Shown: piece after piece, positions 18,754-28,538 of the stretch | Numbering within the stretch: position 1 is the stretch's first letter | Layout: each line of letters begins with the position of its first letter | Assembly (NCBI RefSeq): GCF_009883635.2 | Contig: NZ_CP026115.2 | Coordinates: forward strand, 2,666,001-2,730,000 | Length of the DNA: 64,000 nucleotides | Origin: Pseudomonas putida | Lineage (GTDB): Bacteria > Pseudomonadota > Gammaproteobacteria > Pseudomonadales > Pseudomonadaceae | Reading direction: 5' to 3' | Made by a program: the position numbers and the translations under genes | The notes under the pieces: generated by a model | What the model was told of the DNA's origin: nothing | The model's input: the letters and a program-made list of their open reading frames with translations, nothing else | The model's database searches: none

Positions 18754-19938
18754 ATGCTTGCTCAACTTCCACCGGCACTGCAAAGCCTGCATTTGCCACT
18801 GCGGTTTAAACTGTGGGACGGCAACCAGTTCGATCTGGGCCCAAGCCCGCAGGTCACCATCCTGGTCAAGGACCCACAGCTGATCGCTCAGTTGACGCAT
18901 CCAAGCATGGACCAGCTGGGCACCGCGTTCGTGGAGGGCAAGCTGGAGCTGGAAGGCGACATCGGCGAAGCCATCCGCGTATGCGACGAACTCAGCGAAG
19001 CACTGCTGACCGACGAGGACGAAGCTCCGCCGCAGCGTCTGGCCCACGACAAGAGCACCGACGCCCAGTCCATTTCCTACCACTATGATGTGTCCAATGA
19101 GTTCTACCAGCTGTGGCTGGATCAGGACATGGCGTATTCCTGCGCCTACTTCCGCGAGCCGGACAATACCCTCGATCAGGCCCAGCAGGACAAGTTCGAC
19201 CACTTGTGTCGCAAGCTCCGTCTGGAAGCCGGTGATTATCTGCTCGACGTGGGCTGTGGCTGGGGTGGGCTGTCACGTTTCGCCGCGCGTGAATACGGCG
19301 CCAACGTATTCGGGATCACCCTCAGCAAAGAGCAGCTCAAGCTTGGGCGCGCGCGGGTAAAGGCGGAGGGGTTGGCGGACAAGGTCGACCTGCAGATTCT
19401 CGACTACCGTGACCTGCCTCAGGATGGCCGCTTCGACAAGGTCGTCAGCGTTGGCATGTTCGAGCACGTCGGGCACGCCAACCTGGCGCTGTATTGCCAG
19501 AAGCTGTTCGGTGCGGTCAGGGAAGGTGGCGTGGTGATGAACCATGGCATCACTGCCAAGCACATCGATGGCCGACCGGTCGGACGAGGGGCTGGTGACT
19601 TCATCGACCGTTACGTATTCCCCAATGGTGAACTGCCGCACTTGTCGATGATCACTGCCAGCATCTGTGAAGCGGGGTTGGAAGTGGTGGACGTGGAGAG
19701 CCTGCGCCTGCACTACGCCAAGACGCTGCATCACTGGAGCGAGAACCTGGAGAACCAGCTGCACAAGGCAGCGGCGCTGGTGCCGGAAAAGACCCTGCGC
19801 ATCTGGCGCTTGTACCTGGCCGGCTGCGCCTATGCGTTCCAGAAGGGCTGGATCAACCTGCATCAGATTCTGGCCGTGAAGCCGTATGCCGATGGGCACC
19901 ATGATCTGCCGTGGACGCGGGAAGACGTTTATCGCTGA
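18754..19938 (+). CDS. cfa: Cyclopropane-fatty-acyl-phospholipid synthase family methyltransferase
   Basis: 394 residues from ATG 18754, placed 7 bases after AGGAGG; the open frame extends further up without a better start. It contains an N-terminal lipid-binding region and the SAM-binding motif LLDVGCGWGGLSRFAA, preceded by YHYDVSNEFYQLWLDQDMAYSCAYF, a signature of the CFA synthase family, and MFEHVGHANLALY. The enzyme adds a methylene bridge from SAM to unsaturated acyl chains of membrane phospholipids. It is a little longer at the N-terminus than some paralogues, so a relative of CfaS rather than the main one is possible. Confidence 0.88.
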   Translation: MLAQLPPALQSLHLPLRFKLWDGNQFDLGPSPQVTILVKDPQLIAQLTHPSMDQLGTAFVEGKLELEGDIGEAIRVCDELSEALLTDEDEAPPQRLAHDKSTDAQSISYHYDVSNEFYQLWLDQDMAYSCAYFREPDNTLDQAQQDKFDHLCRKLRLEAGDYLLDVGCGWGGLSRFAAREYGANVFGITLSKEQLKLGRARVKAEGLADKVDLQILDYRDLPQDGRFDKVVSVGMFEHVGHANLALYCQKLFGAVREGGVVMNHGITAKHIDGRPVGRGAGDFIDRYVFPNGELPHLSMITASICEAGLEVVDVESLRLHYAKTLHHWSENLENQLHKAAALVPEKTLRIWRLYLAGCAYAFQKGWINLHQILAVKPYADGHHDLPWTREDVYR

Positions 19939-19954
19939 TCATGCACCGGATGAA

Positions 19955-19980
19955 GAAAGGGCCGCATAAGCGGCCCTTTC
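19955..19980. terminator. Bidirectional terminator between cfa and cls
   Basis: GAAAGGGCCGC / GCGGCCCTTTC, perfect 11-base arms with loop ATAA, placed between the convergent stops of cfa and cls, with T-rich flanks (TTC) on both sides. Confidence 0.75.
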
Positions 19981-19985
19981 TTCAT

Positions 19986-21425
19986 TCAGAGGATGGGTGA
20001 AATCAGGCGCGCTATACGCATCCCCAGTTGCTGGACACGATGGGTATCGCGGCTGTCTTCGGCGGTGATCTCGCGGGCCTGTTCGAAGTCGTCCAGCAGC
20101 ATCGCTTCCACCTGGTCGGCGAACGGGCGGTCCACCGTCAGCAAGGTGATCTCGAAATTGAGCCGGAACGAGCGGTTGTCCAGGTTGGCGCTGCCGATCG
20201 CGCTGACCTCGTCATCCACCAGCACCACCTTCTGGTGCAGGAAGCCAGGCTGATAACGGAACATCCTCACTCCTGCACGTACCGCTTCGAACGCGAACAG
20301 GCTGGAGGCCGCATAGACGATCCTGTGATCGGGCCGAGACGGAATCAGCACGCGCACATCCACCCCGCGCAGCACTGCCAGGCGCAAGGCGGCGAACACG
20401 GCTTCATCTGGAATGAAGTAAGGGCTGGTGATCCATACCCGCTTGCTTGCCGAGTGGATGGCCTCGATGAAGAACAGCGAACAGGTTTCCTGCGGGTCTG
20501 CCGGGCCACTGGCTAGGGCCTGGCACAGTACGCCGTTGTCGGGGTAGGTATCCGGCAGGATCAAAGGTGGCAGCTGGCGCGTGGCCCAGTACCAGTCTTC
20601 GGCAAACGACTCCTGCAGGCAGGCCAGCACCGGGCCGCTGATCTGCACATGGGTATCGCGCCAAGGTGACAGATGAGGGTTCTTGCCGAGGTACTCGTCC
20701 CCTACGTTATGCCCACCGATGAAGCCGAGCAGGCCATCGACCACGACGATCTTGCGGTGGTTGCGGAAGTTGACCTGGAAGCGGTTGAACCATCCGCGGC
20801 GGGTCGCGAAGGCATGGATCTGCACACCGCCATCGCGCAGTACCTGGCTGTAGCTTGCGGGTAGGGCATGGCTGCCGACACGGTCATACAGCACGAATAC
20901 CTTCACCCCTTCGGCCGCCTTGCGCAGTAACAACTGCTGCAGATCTTTGCCAAGAGCGTCGTCGTGGATGATGAAAAACTGCACCAGTACCGCTTCGCGT
21001 GCCTGCTCGATGGCGGCGAAGATAGCGTCAAAAGTGGCTTTGCCATTGATCAGCAGCTTCACTTGGTTATTGGCCAGGCAAGGCATTCGCCCGAGTTTCG
21101 GCATGGCACGCAAGGCCGCGTAGCTTTCCGACTCTCTGGCGGTGAGGGCTTCCTCAACCCACGGCCGCCAGTTGAGGTTGGCCATCGCCACGTGCATTTC
21201 CTGGTTGGCCTGGCGCCGGGCCTGGATGTAGGCGTAGAAGGATCGCGCACCAAAGATCAGGTAGGGAACCAGCGTGAAGTAAGGTATGAAGAACAGCGAC
21301 ATGGCCCAGGCGATTGCGCCTTGGGCGGTACGCACGGTGAACACTGCATGCAACGCGGCGATCATGCCGAGCAAATGAATCAGGCCGAGCACGTAGCCGA
21401 AAAAGTAGGGGCTGTGGTAATCCAT
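19986..21425 (-). CDS. cls: Cardiolipin synthase
   Basis: 479 residues from ATG 21425 ([14 protein letters not shown]), with AGCAGGA just upstream. Two N-terminal membrane helices precede two phospholipase-D motifs: [20 protein letters not shown] and [20 protein letters not shown], each with the H-x-K-x4-D signature. The enzyme condenses two phosphatidylglycerols (or PG and PE) to cardiolipin at the inner membrane. Length and both HKD motifs are intact. It ends head-on against cfa, another membrane lipid enzyme. Confidence 0.93.
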   Translation of the reverse strand: MDYHSPYFFGYVLGLIHLLGMIAALHAVFTVRTAQGAIAWAMSLFFIPYFTLVPYLIFGARSFYAYIQARRQANQEMHVAMANLNWRPWVEEALTARESESYAALRAMPKLGRMPCLANNQVKLLINGKATFDAIFAAIEQAREAVLVQFFIIHDDALGKDLQQLLLRKAAEGVKVFVLYDRVGSHALPASYSQVLRDGGVQIHAFATRRGWFNRFQVNFRNHRKIVVVDGLLGFIGGHNVGDEYLGKNPHLSPWRDTHVQISGPVLACLQESFAEDWYWATRQLPPLILPDTYPDNGVLCQALASGPADPQETCSLFFIEAIHSASKRVWITSPYFIPDEAVFAALRLAVLRGVDVRVLIPSRPDHRIVYAASSLFAFEAVRAGVRMFRYQPGFLHQKVVLVDDEVSAIGSANLDNRSFRLNFEITLLTVDRPFADQVEAMLLDDFEQAREITAEDSRDTHRVQQLGMRIARLISPIL

Positions 21426-21555
21426 ACGCATCCTGCTTGCCGAATACACAGCGGATAACAGAACACGTTCCACGTCCGGCTTGCAACCTGAAAGCGGATT
21501 TGGCGTCTAAGGCTGAGCCCGGCCCGTTGGCCGGTTTTCCGAGGAGCGTTCGTAC

Positions 21556-22083
21556 ATGAAGATTCGTCTGCCACTGTTGGCTTTGGCCCTGGGCCTGAGC
21601 AGCCCACTGGTGCATGCGCAGATGTTGCAGCCTGGTTTGTGGGAGCTGACTACCAGCAACATGCAGGTCGATGGCAAGCCGCTACCCGATATGCAGTTCA
21701 TGCTCGGGCAGTTGAAGAACCTGCCACCGGAACAGCGGGCCATGATGGAAGGGGTACTGGCCAAGCAGGGCGTCACGATTGGTGGCAACGGGGTGCGTTC
21801 GTGTCTGACGCCTGAGCAGGTCCAGACCAACGATATTCCGTTGCAGGACCCGAAGTCGGGTTGTACCCAGAAAATTACCGACCGCACCGGCAATGTCTGG
21901 AAGTTCCAGTTCAGCTGCCCGAAAGCCCAAGGTACTGGCCAGGCGACGTTCCTCAGCGACAAGGAATTCACCACGCAGGTCAACGGCACCTTCAATGCCT
22001 CGGGCGTTCAGCAGCAGGGCAGTATGAACACCCGGGCCGTATGGCTCGGCAACGATTGTGGAACAGTCAAACCCCGGACCTGA
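21556..22083 (+). CDS. DUF3617 periplasmic protein
   Basis: 175 residues with a signal peptide (about 1-21, ending LVHAQ). The mature part starts LQPGLWELTTSNMQVDG, typical of DUF3617, and has four cysteines (SCLTPEQ, SGCTQKI, FSCPKAQ, NDCGTVK) that could form two disulfides. Function is unknown. It is a single gene starting 130 bases from the divergent cls gene and ending 3 bases from the convergent folE2 stop. Confidence 0.8.
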   Translation: MKIRLPLLALALGLSSPLVHAQMLQPGLWELTTSNMQVDGKPLPDMQFMLGQLKNLPPEQRAMMEGVLAKQGVTIGGNGVRSCLTPEQVQTNDIPLQDPKSGCTQKITDRTGNVWKFQFSCPKAQGTGQATFLSDKEFTTQVNGTFNASGVQQQGSMNTRAVWLGNDCGTVKPRT

Positions 22084-22086
22084 GTT

Positions 22087-22974
22087 TCACCACCGCGATT
22101 GGCTGCTGGCTACCGCATCGTGGGCATGCAGGCTCTCTGCATGTTCCACGCGCAGCTTGAAGGCGGTAGCCCACTGCAACTGCCGCAGCGACTGATGCAG
22201 TCGCCGCGCGGCATCCTCACAGAACATCAGGTTCTGCCCATTGGCCAACGCGAACGCCTGTTCGTCTGCACGCTTTACGGCGGTCTGCACAGCCGTACCC
22301 AGGCTTGCCTCAATCTGGTCGATCAATTCGGTTATGGGTAGCGACACCAGATTGTCTCGCAGGCGCACGCTAATCAGCGCCTGGCTGCGCTGGCTATGCG
22401 GTGTTGCGACGATGCCCTGGCTGCTGCCCAACCACTCCAGTACCGCGCTGCGCTCCAGGTGCCGCCCAGAGAAATCAGCCTCGAACTGCTGTTGAATCAG
22501 TTGCCTTGCCAGCGCTGCAGAGCAGGGGCAGGTTGAGGAGTAAGGGACACAAACTGATAGTTCCACGTGGAACATTTCATTTTCTATCTTCGCTTCGAGG
22601 GTAATCGGATAGCTCTTCCAACCTGCGAGTGGGCTGACCAAGGCTGGCCGTTTCAGCATGTGCTCGAAAGCCAGGTTGAGATAAGCCGCGTTGGAAAGCC
22701 CTTCGTGGCTGGCAAGGAAGTCAGCCAGAAGATGGCGAATAGCCAAGGGCGTCAATGGTTGCTGTTCAAGCGATTCCAGTGCGAGGTAGAGGCGAGACAT
22801 ATGAATGCCCCGCGAAGTGCCATCCACCAAGCTGACACCTGCATTGGCCATGGCCGCCACCTGACGACCATCGAGCTGGATGGGTAAGGCGATGCCGCAC
22901 ATGCCGACCCAATCCAGTGGGACGGCATGCTCTTGGGTCTGTGCGGCAATGTCGGGTAGTGTCAGGCTAGTCAT
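22087..22974 (-). CDS. folE2: GTP cyclohydrolase I type 2 (FolE2)
   Basis: 295 residues from ATG 22974; an ATG at 23010 overlapping the upstream stop (ATGTCGCTGA) would add 12 residues. Marks of the family: VPLDWVGMCGIALPI near the start, FEHMLKRPALVSPLAGWKSYP, and the metal-site motif STCPCSAALARQLI. FolE2 makes dihydroneopterin triphosphate for folate and works with metals other than zinc, so it replaces zinc-dependent FolE during zinc starvation. Its neighbours across the divergent promoter are COG0523 zinc GTPases, which supports that role. A parS-like site lies inside the gene. Confidence 0.93.
   Translation of the reverse strand: MTSLTLPDIAAQTQEHAVPLDWVGMCGIALPIQLDGRQVAAMANAGVSLVDGTSRGIHMSRLYLALESLEQQPLTPLAIRHLLADFLASHEGLSNAAYLNLAFEHMLKRPALVSPLAGWKSYPITLEAKIENEMFHVELSVCVPYSSTCPCSAALARQLIQQQFEADFSGRHLERSAVLEWLGSSQGIVATPHSQRSQALISVRLRDNLVSLPITELIDQIEASLGTAVQTAVKRADEQAFALANGQNLMFCEDAARRLHQSLRQLQWATAFKLRVEHAESLHAHDAVASSQSRW
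22559..22574. promoter_or_regulatory. parS-like ParB-binding site inside folE2
   Basis: AGTTCCACGTGGAACA matches the bacterial parS consensus TGTTCCACGTGGAACA at 15 of 16 positions; the 14-base palindromic core is perfect. It lies within the folE2 coding frame. parS sites cluster around the replication origin, and this region's genes are origin-proximal in P. putida as I recall them. Confidence 0.75.
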
Positions 22975-23000
22975 GGGGATACCGATACCAGGCAAAAGGG

Positions 23001-23387
23001 TCAGCGACATCCGCCGACCAGGCTGCAATGCAAGTTGAAACGTTGGCCGCTGGAGCTGGACACGCGATTGAACGTGGTCCAGCCAACACGGCGGCTGTAA
23101 CCGAACCAGGCTTCACCATCGCTGGCCAAACCGGTGAAGAACGTCAGCGCGCCATAGCGGCTGTTGGTTTGCGACCAGAGCCGACGCGTCATCGTGTCGA
23201 AGCCGCGAAGGTAGAGATGGCTGCCTTCGGTGCGCACGCTGTAGTAACTACCTTTGCCGTCCTGGCAGGCGAGCAGCGTTGCGCTGCGGGTACACAGCGC
23301 CAGCGAACTGCCTTGCGCCACTGCCAGGGCTGGCAGAGGCGCGAGAAGCAGCAGCAACAGGGCAGCACGTGACAGGCTCATTTCCAT
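23001..23387 (-). CDS. Secreted hypothetical protein upstream of folE2
   Basis: 128 residues (126 if the second Met is used). Signal peptide about 1-24 (LLLLLLAPLPALAVAQG). The mature part has four cysteines (LCTR, LACQD, LHCS, GGCR) and aromatic strands (SYYSVRTEGSHLYLRGFD, EAWFGYSRRVGW). No family recognised. It overlaps the possible longer start of folE2, so the two are probably co-transcribed from the Zur-like box region, which would make it a zinc-starvation protein of unknown role. Confidence 0.65.
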   Translation of the reverse strand: MEMSLSRAALLLLLLAPLPALAVAQGSSLALCTRSATLLACQDGKGSYYSVRTEGSHLYLRGFDTMTRRLWSQTNSRYGALTFFTGLASDGEAWFGYSRRVGWTTFNRVSSSSGQRFNLHCSLVGGCR

Positions 23388-23431
23388 CTCCGATGTACCC
23401 TTCCGACGAATACGGCTTGGCGAAATTGTAT

Positions 23432-23446
23432 TGTTACTTTATAACA
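23432..23446. promoter_or_regulatory. Zur-like box in the divergent zinc promoter
   Basis: TGTTACTTTATAACA, an inverted repeat with TGTTA/TAACA arms, sits in the AT-rich gap between the minus-strand folE2 pair (start 23387) and the plus-strand COG0523 gene (start 23494). It resembles the gammaproteobacterial Zur operator (GTTATAnnATAAC type). Position between two zinc-starvation gene sets supports the call. Confidence 0.6.
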
Positions 23447-23493
23447 TTATGCAATGCATCGTTTCGAGTGCGTCCGCCTGAAGAGGTTTCACC

Positions 23494-24698
<1,205 letters not shown>

Positions 24699-24702
<4 letters not shown>

Positions 24703-25325
24703 ACCCGGCGTTGCGCCCTGTGGATATCCGCCAAGCCTTCGCAGAATCGCCAAAGGTGCTCACCGAAATCTTCCAGGATGGCGTGAACCTGGCTGTCTGG
24801 CAGCGCCGTTTGCCAGCACAGGTGGAAGACTTTGCTGCCTTGGTGGTGAGCCTCGGCCAGTCCCTGGCTGATCAGCGTGTACTCGATGTGAGCGAGCACG
24901 AACCGCCGCTATTGCCTGGCTTGCTGCAGGAGGCAGCCGACCTGCATGGTTACGAGGGCTTTGTCGCCGATGTGAAGTGGCTGGTATCAGCCTACACCTG
25001 CCTGCTCGGAGCACGGCGGGTGGGGCTGCGGCTGCGAGTGCTGCAAGGTGCCATGTGTCCGCGCTTCCATGTGGATAACGTGCCCTTGCGCTTACTGACC
25101 ACTTACGTGGGGCCTGGCAGCGAATGGCTGGAAGAAGGCGCAGTAGCGCGGGTTGGCCTGCACCTGGCGCCGGCACCTGTGGATAACATTCGCACCTTGC
25201 AGGCGGGAGAGGTGGCCGTCCTCAAAGGGGAAAAATGGTTGGGCAATGAAGGTGCGGGACTTATCCACCGCTCGCCAGCCAGCGACCAGCGGCGGCTGTT
25301 GCTCAGCCTTGACTGGTTGGCATGA
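24699..25325 (+). CDS. DUF1826 protein of the zinc module
   Basis: 208 residues, cytosolic. Family features are the N-terminal [21 protein letters not shown] segment (here [19 protein letters not shown]) and the C-terminal [25 protein letters not shown], with conserved Cys/His that may bind metal. The His-x-Asp pattern and the GPGSEW segment recall 2-oxoglutarate-type double-stranded beta-helix proteins, but this is only a resemblance. It overlaps the first COG0523 GTPase by 4 bases, the usual neighbour of DUF1826. Role in zinc homeostasis is inferred from context. Confidence 0.82.
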
Positions 25326-25365
25326 CGGGGCATAGTGGGATGAATTCCCCTATAGAAGCCCTGGC

Positions 25366-26334
25366 ATGCTGCAGAACATCCCCACCCACGTCATCGCCGG
25401 CCCCTTGGGGGCCGGCAAGACCAGCCTGATCCGCCAGCTGATGGCGCAGCGCCCGGCAAACGAGCGCTGGGCCGTGCTGGTCAACGAGTTTGGCCAGGTC
25501 GGCCTCGATGCGGCCTTGCTCAGCCGTGACGAGGACGGTATTGCCATCGGCGAGGTGGCTGGCGGCTGCCTGTGCTGCGTGAACGGCACACCGTTCCAGG
25601 TCGGGCTCGGCCGCCTGCTGCGCAAGGCTCGGCCCGACCGGTTGTTCATCGAGCCTTCAGGGCTGGGTCATCCTGTGCAATTGCTGAACCAGCTGCAGCA
25701 GGCACCCTGGGTTGGGGTTCTGGCGGTGCAGCCTTTGGTGATGGTGCTGGATGCACAGGCACTGGCCCGAGGTGAGCCATTACCGGAGGCTCAGCAACAG
25801 GCCTTGCAAGCGGCAGCGCTGGTTCTGCTGAACAAGGCCGACGCTGTGGATGAAGATATTAAGCTGTTGATAAATAAAGACTTTTTAAATATCCACAAGG
25901 TTTGGACCCGGCAGGGGTTGGTCGAGCTCAGCATGCTACCTGTTTCATCCACAAGTCAGATTAGTGACAGTTCTGTGAATAGTTTGCCTAAAACAAGTCT
26001 ATCCACAGCGTCTTCAGCCCTGTGGATAGATCCTTCTCTGCCGATTTGTTCGGCTCATGAAGGTGAGGGGGGTTGGAGCATCGGCTGGCGCTGGCACCCC
26101 AGTCAGCAATTCCAGCCACAGCGCTTGCAAGCGTTTCTCACAGCCTGGCCATGGCGACGCGCCAAGGGAGTTATCCACAGTGTCGATGGATGGCAGTCAT
26201 TCAATGGGCTGGAAGGTGACTTGCCGCAGTGGCAGCCGAGCGACTGGCGCAAGGACTCGCGCATCGAGCTGATCTTCGAGCAGGCGCAGCCAGAGCCGCT
26301 GTTACAGACGGCTCTGGCGAAATGCCTGATCTGA
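25366..26334 (+). CDS. Second COG0523/CobW GTPase with a DnaA-box-rich linker
   Basis: 322 residues. Walker A in GPLGAGKTSLIRQL, GCLCC metal motif at residues 67-71, and FIEPSGLGHPVQLL. Between the GTPase domain and the C-terminal domain (GWSIGWRWHPSQQF ... RLQAFL) is a Ser/Thr-rich segment (about residues 185-225, with VSSTSQISDSSVNS and SLSTASSALW) that is AT-rich and encodes several DnaA-box-like nonamers. It lies 40 bases after the DUF1826 gene and belongs to the same zinc module. The role should be metal insertion, target unknown. Confidence 0.85.
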   Translation: MLQNIPTHVIAGPLGAGKTSLIRQLMAQRPANERWAVLVNEFGQVGLDAALLSRDEDGIAIGEVAGGCLCCVNGTPFQVGLGRLLRKARPDRLFIEPSGLGHPVQLLNQLQQAPWVGVLAVQPLVMVLDAQALARGEPLPEAQQQALQAAALVLLNKADAVDEDIKLLINKDFLNIHKVWTRQGLVELSMLPVSSTSQISDSSVNSLPKTSLSTASSALWIDPSLPICSAHEGEGGWSIGWRWHPSQQFQPQRLQAFLTAWPWRRAKGVIHSVDGWQSFNGLEGDLPQWQPSDWRKDSRIELIFEQAQPEPLLQTALAKCLI

Positions 26335-26337
26335 TTG

Positions 26338-26730
26338 TCAGTTGCGCCAGCGATTGTGCTCCTGGCGCCACTGCTGCATCTCGATCACATTGTCAGCCCG
26401 TGGCGGCGTCTTGATCTCGAACGGGTAGGGTGCCAGTTCGATCTGTGCGCTGTGGGCGCCGAACTGGGTCACGGTCCCAGGGTGGCGTTGTTCCCCGGTC
26501 ACGGTGAACTCGAAGGCATAGACCCGGGCCAGACGCTTGCGGCCGTTGGCATCGCGGATGAACGCAATGCGCTTGAGCGCAACGGCGTCATCCAGCAGTT
26601 CCAGGTCGAGCTTTGCGCAGTGCTGTTTGACCCGCTCCAGGGCCTTCTCGCGTAGCCCATGGTTGTGCCATAACCAAGCGCCTGCCGTGGCCAACAACAT
26701 CAGGACGAAGAGATTCTCCAGGGTCAACAT
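26338..26730 (-). CDS. DUF3301 small membrane-anchored protein
   Basis: 130 residues. One N-terminal membrane segment (about 5-21, [18 protein letters not shown]), then a basic helix ([29 protein letters not shown]) and a beta-rich cytoplasmic or periplasmic part, the layout of DUF3301. Function unknown. It converges on the CobW gene with stops 3 bases apart. Confidence 0.8.
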   Translation of the reverse strand: MLTLENLFVLMLLATAGAWLWHNHGLREKALERVKQHCAKLDLELLDDAVALKRIAFIRDANGRKRLARVYAFEFTVTGEQRHPGTVTQFGAHSAQIELAPYPFEIKTPPRADNVIEMQQWRQEHNRWRN

Positions 26731-26850
26731 TTACGTATGCTCCAAACAGGTCGAACCAGCTTAACTGCGTCCCTGGCCTGTCGTACAGGTGGCAATCGAG
26801 TCCATACTGCGCGCTGCACAATCCTTGAAACAGCTTTGGAACCCTCCCGC

Positions 26851-27723
26851 ATGAAACGTACCCCGCATCTGCTCGCCATCCAGTCCCACGTGGTGTTCGG
26901 CCACGCCGGCAACAGCGCTGCGGTGTTCCCCATGCAGCGTATCGGGGTCAACGTCTGGCCCCTCAATACCGTACAGTTTTCCAATCACACTCAGTATGGC
27001 CAGTGGGCGGGTGAAGTGCTCGCTCCAGCGCAAATTCCTGCGTTGGTGGAAGGTATTTCCAACATTGGCGAACTGGGCCACTGCGACGCCGTGCTGTCTG
27101 GCTACCTTGGCAGCGCCGAGCAGGGCCGGGCGATTCTGGCTGGGTTCGAACGCATCAAGGCTGTTAACCCGAAGGCACTGTACCTGTGTGACCCGGTCAT
27201 GGGCCATGCGGAAAAGGGCTGTATCGTTCCCCAGGAGGTCAGCGAGTTTCTGCTCGATGAAGCAGCTGCCAAGGCGGATATCCTTTGCCCCAATCAGCTG
27301 GAACTGGATAGCTTCTGCGGCCGCCGTGCGCAATCGCTCGAGGACTGCGTCAGCATGGCGCGCAGCCTGCTCGAGCGCGGCCCGCAAGTGGTGCTGGTCA
27401 AGCACCTGTCGTATCCGGGGCGTGCTGAAGATATGTTCGAGATGTTGCTGGTGACCCGCGAAGACAGCTGGCACCTGCGTCGCCCCCTGTTGGCCTTCCC
27501 GCGGCAGCCGGTTGGCGTGGGTGACCTGACTTCGGGCTTGTTCCTGGCCCGGGTGCTGCTGGGCGACGGCTGGCTACAGGCCTTTGAATTCACCGCGGCG
27601 GCCGTGCACGAGGTGCTACTGGAAACCCAGGCTTGCACCAGCTACGAACTGCAGCTGGTGCGGGCCCAGGATCGCATTGCCCACCCGCGCGTGCGCTTCG
27701 AGGCGCAGCGCCTGGCTTACTAA
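26851..27723 (+). CDS. pdxY: Pyridoxal kinase PdxY
   Basis: 290 residues from ATG 26851, the standard length of PdxY; the open frame upstream is not needed. Ribokinase fold with [24 protein letters not shown] at the start, [15 protein letters not shown] and the C-terminal anion-hole motif [15 protein letters not shown] containing the catalytic Asp. It phosphorylates pyridoxal in the PLP salvage pathway. It ends overlapping the convergent thioesterase gene by 4 bases. Confidence 0.95.
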   Translation: MKRTPHLLAIQSHVVFGHAGNSAAVFPMQRIGVNVWPLNTVQFSNHTQYGQWAGEVLAPAQIPALVEGISNIGELGHCDAVLSGYLGSAEQGRAILAGFERIKAVNPKALYLCDPVMGHAEKGCIVPQEVSEFLLDEAAAKADILCPNQLELDSFCGRRAQSLEDCVSMARSLLERGPQVVLVKHLSYPGRAEDMFEMLLVTREDSWHLRRPLLAFPRQPVGVGDLTSGLFLARVLLGDGWLQAFEFTAAAVHEVLLETQACTSYELQLVRAQDRIAHPRVRFEAQRLAY

Positions 27724-28205
27724 ATCGCGTCGGTTTTAAGGTCCTGGTAGCGCTTTTCCAGCTCCTGACGGATCTGGCGGCGCTGCTGACCCTGCAGGAA
27801 GCGGCGCTTCTCTTCGCTGGAGTGCGGCTGGCGAGGCGGCACCGGCACCGGGCGGCGGTTGTCATCGACTGCGACCATGGTGAAGAAGCAGCTGTTGGAA
27901 TGGCGTACCGAACGCTCGCGGATGTTCTCGGTGACCACCTTGATACCCACTTCCATCGAGGTGTTGCCGGTGTAGTTGACCGAGGCGAGGAAGGTCACCA
28001 GCTCGCCGACGTGAACCGGCTCGCGGAAGATCACCTGGTCGACCGACAGGGTCACCACATAGCTGCCGGCATAGCGGCTGGCACAGGCATAGGCCACTTC
28101 GTCTAGGTACTTGAGCAGGGTGCCGCCGTGTACGTTGCCAGAAAAGTTGGCCATGTCCGGTGTCATCAAGACGGTCATGCTCAGCTCGGCGTTTCCAGGT
28201 TCCAT
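27720..28205 (-). CDS. Acyl-CoA thioesterase, hotdog fold (YciA/BACH type)
   Basis: 161 residues from ATG 28205; a longer start at 28256 is possible. Hotdog landmarks: [34 protein letters not shown] contains the N-x-x-G-x-V-H-G-G pattern and catalytic Asp, followed by [15 protein letters not shown]. The C-terminal tail is basic and helical ([19 protein letters not shown]). It hydrolyses acyl-CoA esters in the cytosol; chain-length preference is not evident. Confidence 0.85.
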   Translation of the reverse strand: MEPGNAELSMTVLMTPDMANFSGNVHGGTLLKYLDEVAYACASRYAGSYVVTLSVDQVIFREPVHVGELVTFLASVNYTGNTSMEVGIKVVTENIRERSVRHSNSCFFTMVAVDDNRRPVPVPPRQPHSSEEKRRFLQGQQRRQIRQELEKRYQDLKTDAI

Positions 28206-28538
28206 AGTGTGCTCACGGTGAGATTGCGCTGAATCGGGGCGGGTATCTGCTGACACTTCTGTTTCCCCTCTAGAAGGTTTGCCTTCCTGAATTACGGGAC
28301 GTTGCCGGACGCTCCCTCGTCACGCCATTTACCTCATCAGAAGCGGCTGTTCGGCCGATCTGTTTCTACATATTGCACCGGCTTTTTGCGGCGGGGTGCG
28401 ATGTTAACCTGAGTACGCCCATGCAACGTGGGCGTTTCTGCATTCAATACAGTATGTACTCGCTGCTCGCTCAGCTTTGCCTTGGCAGAGGAGCGGTCTG
28501 CCCGGGCATCCAGCAAAGTCGAAAAGGAGTATCGCGCC

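Noticed and set aside
21455..21475. ACGTTCCACGTCC as a second parS
   Set aside because: Only one half of the palindrome is present; the other half does not match.
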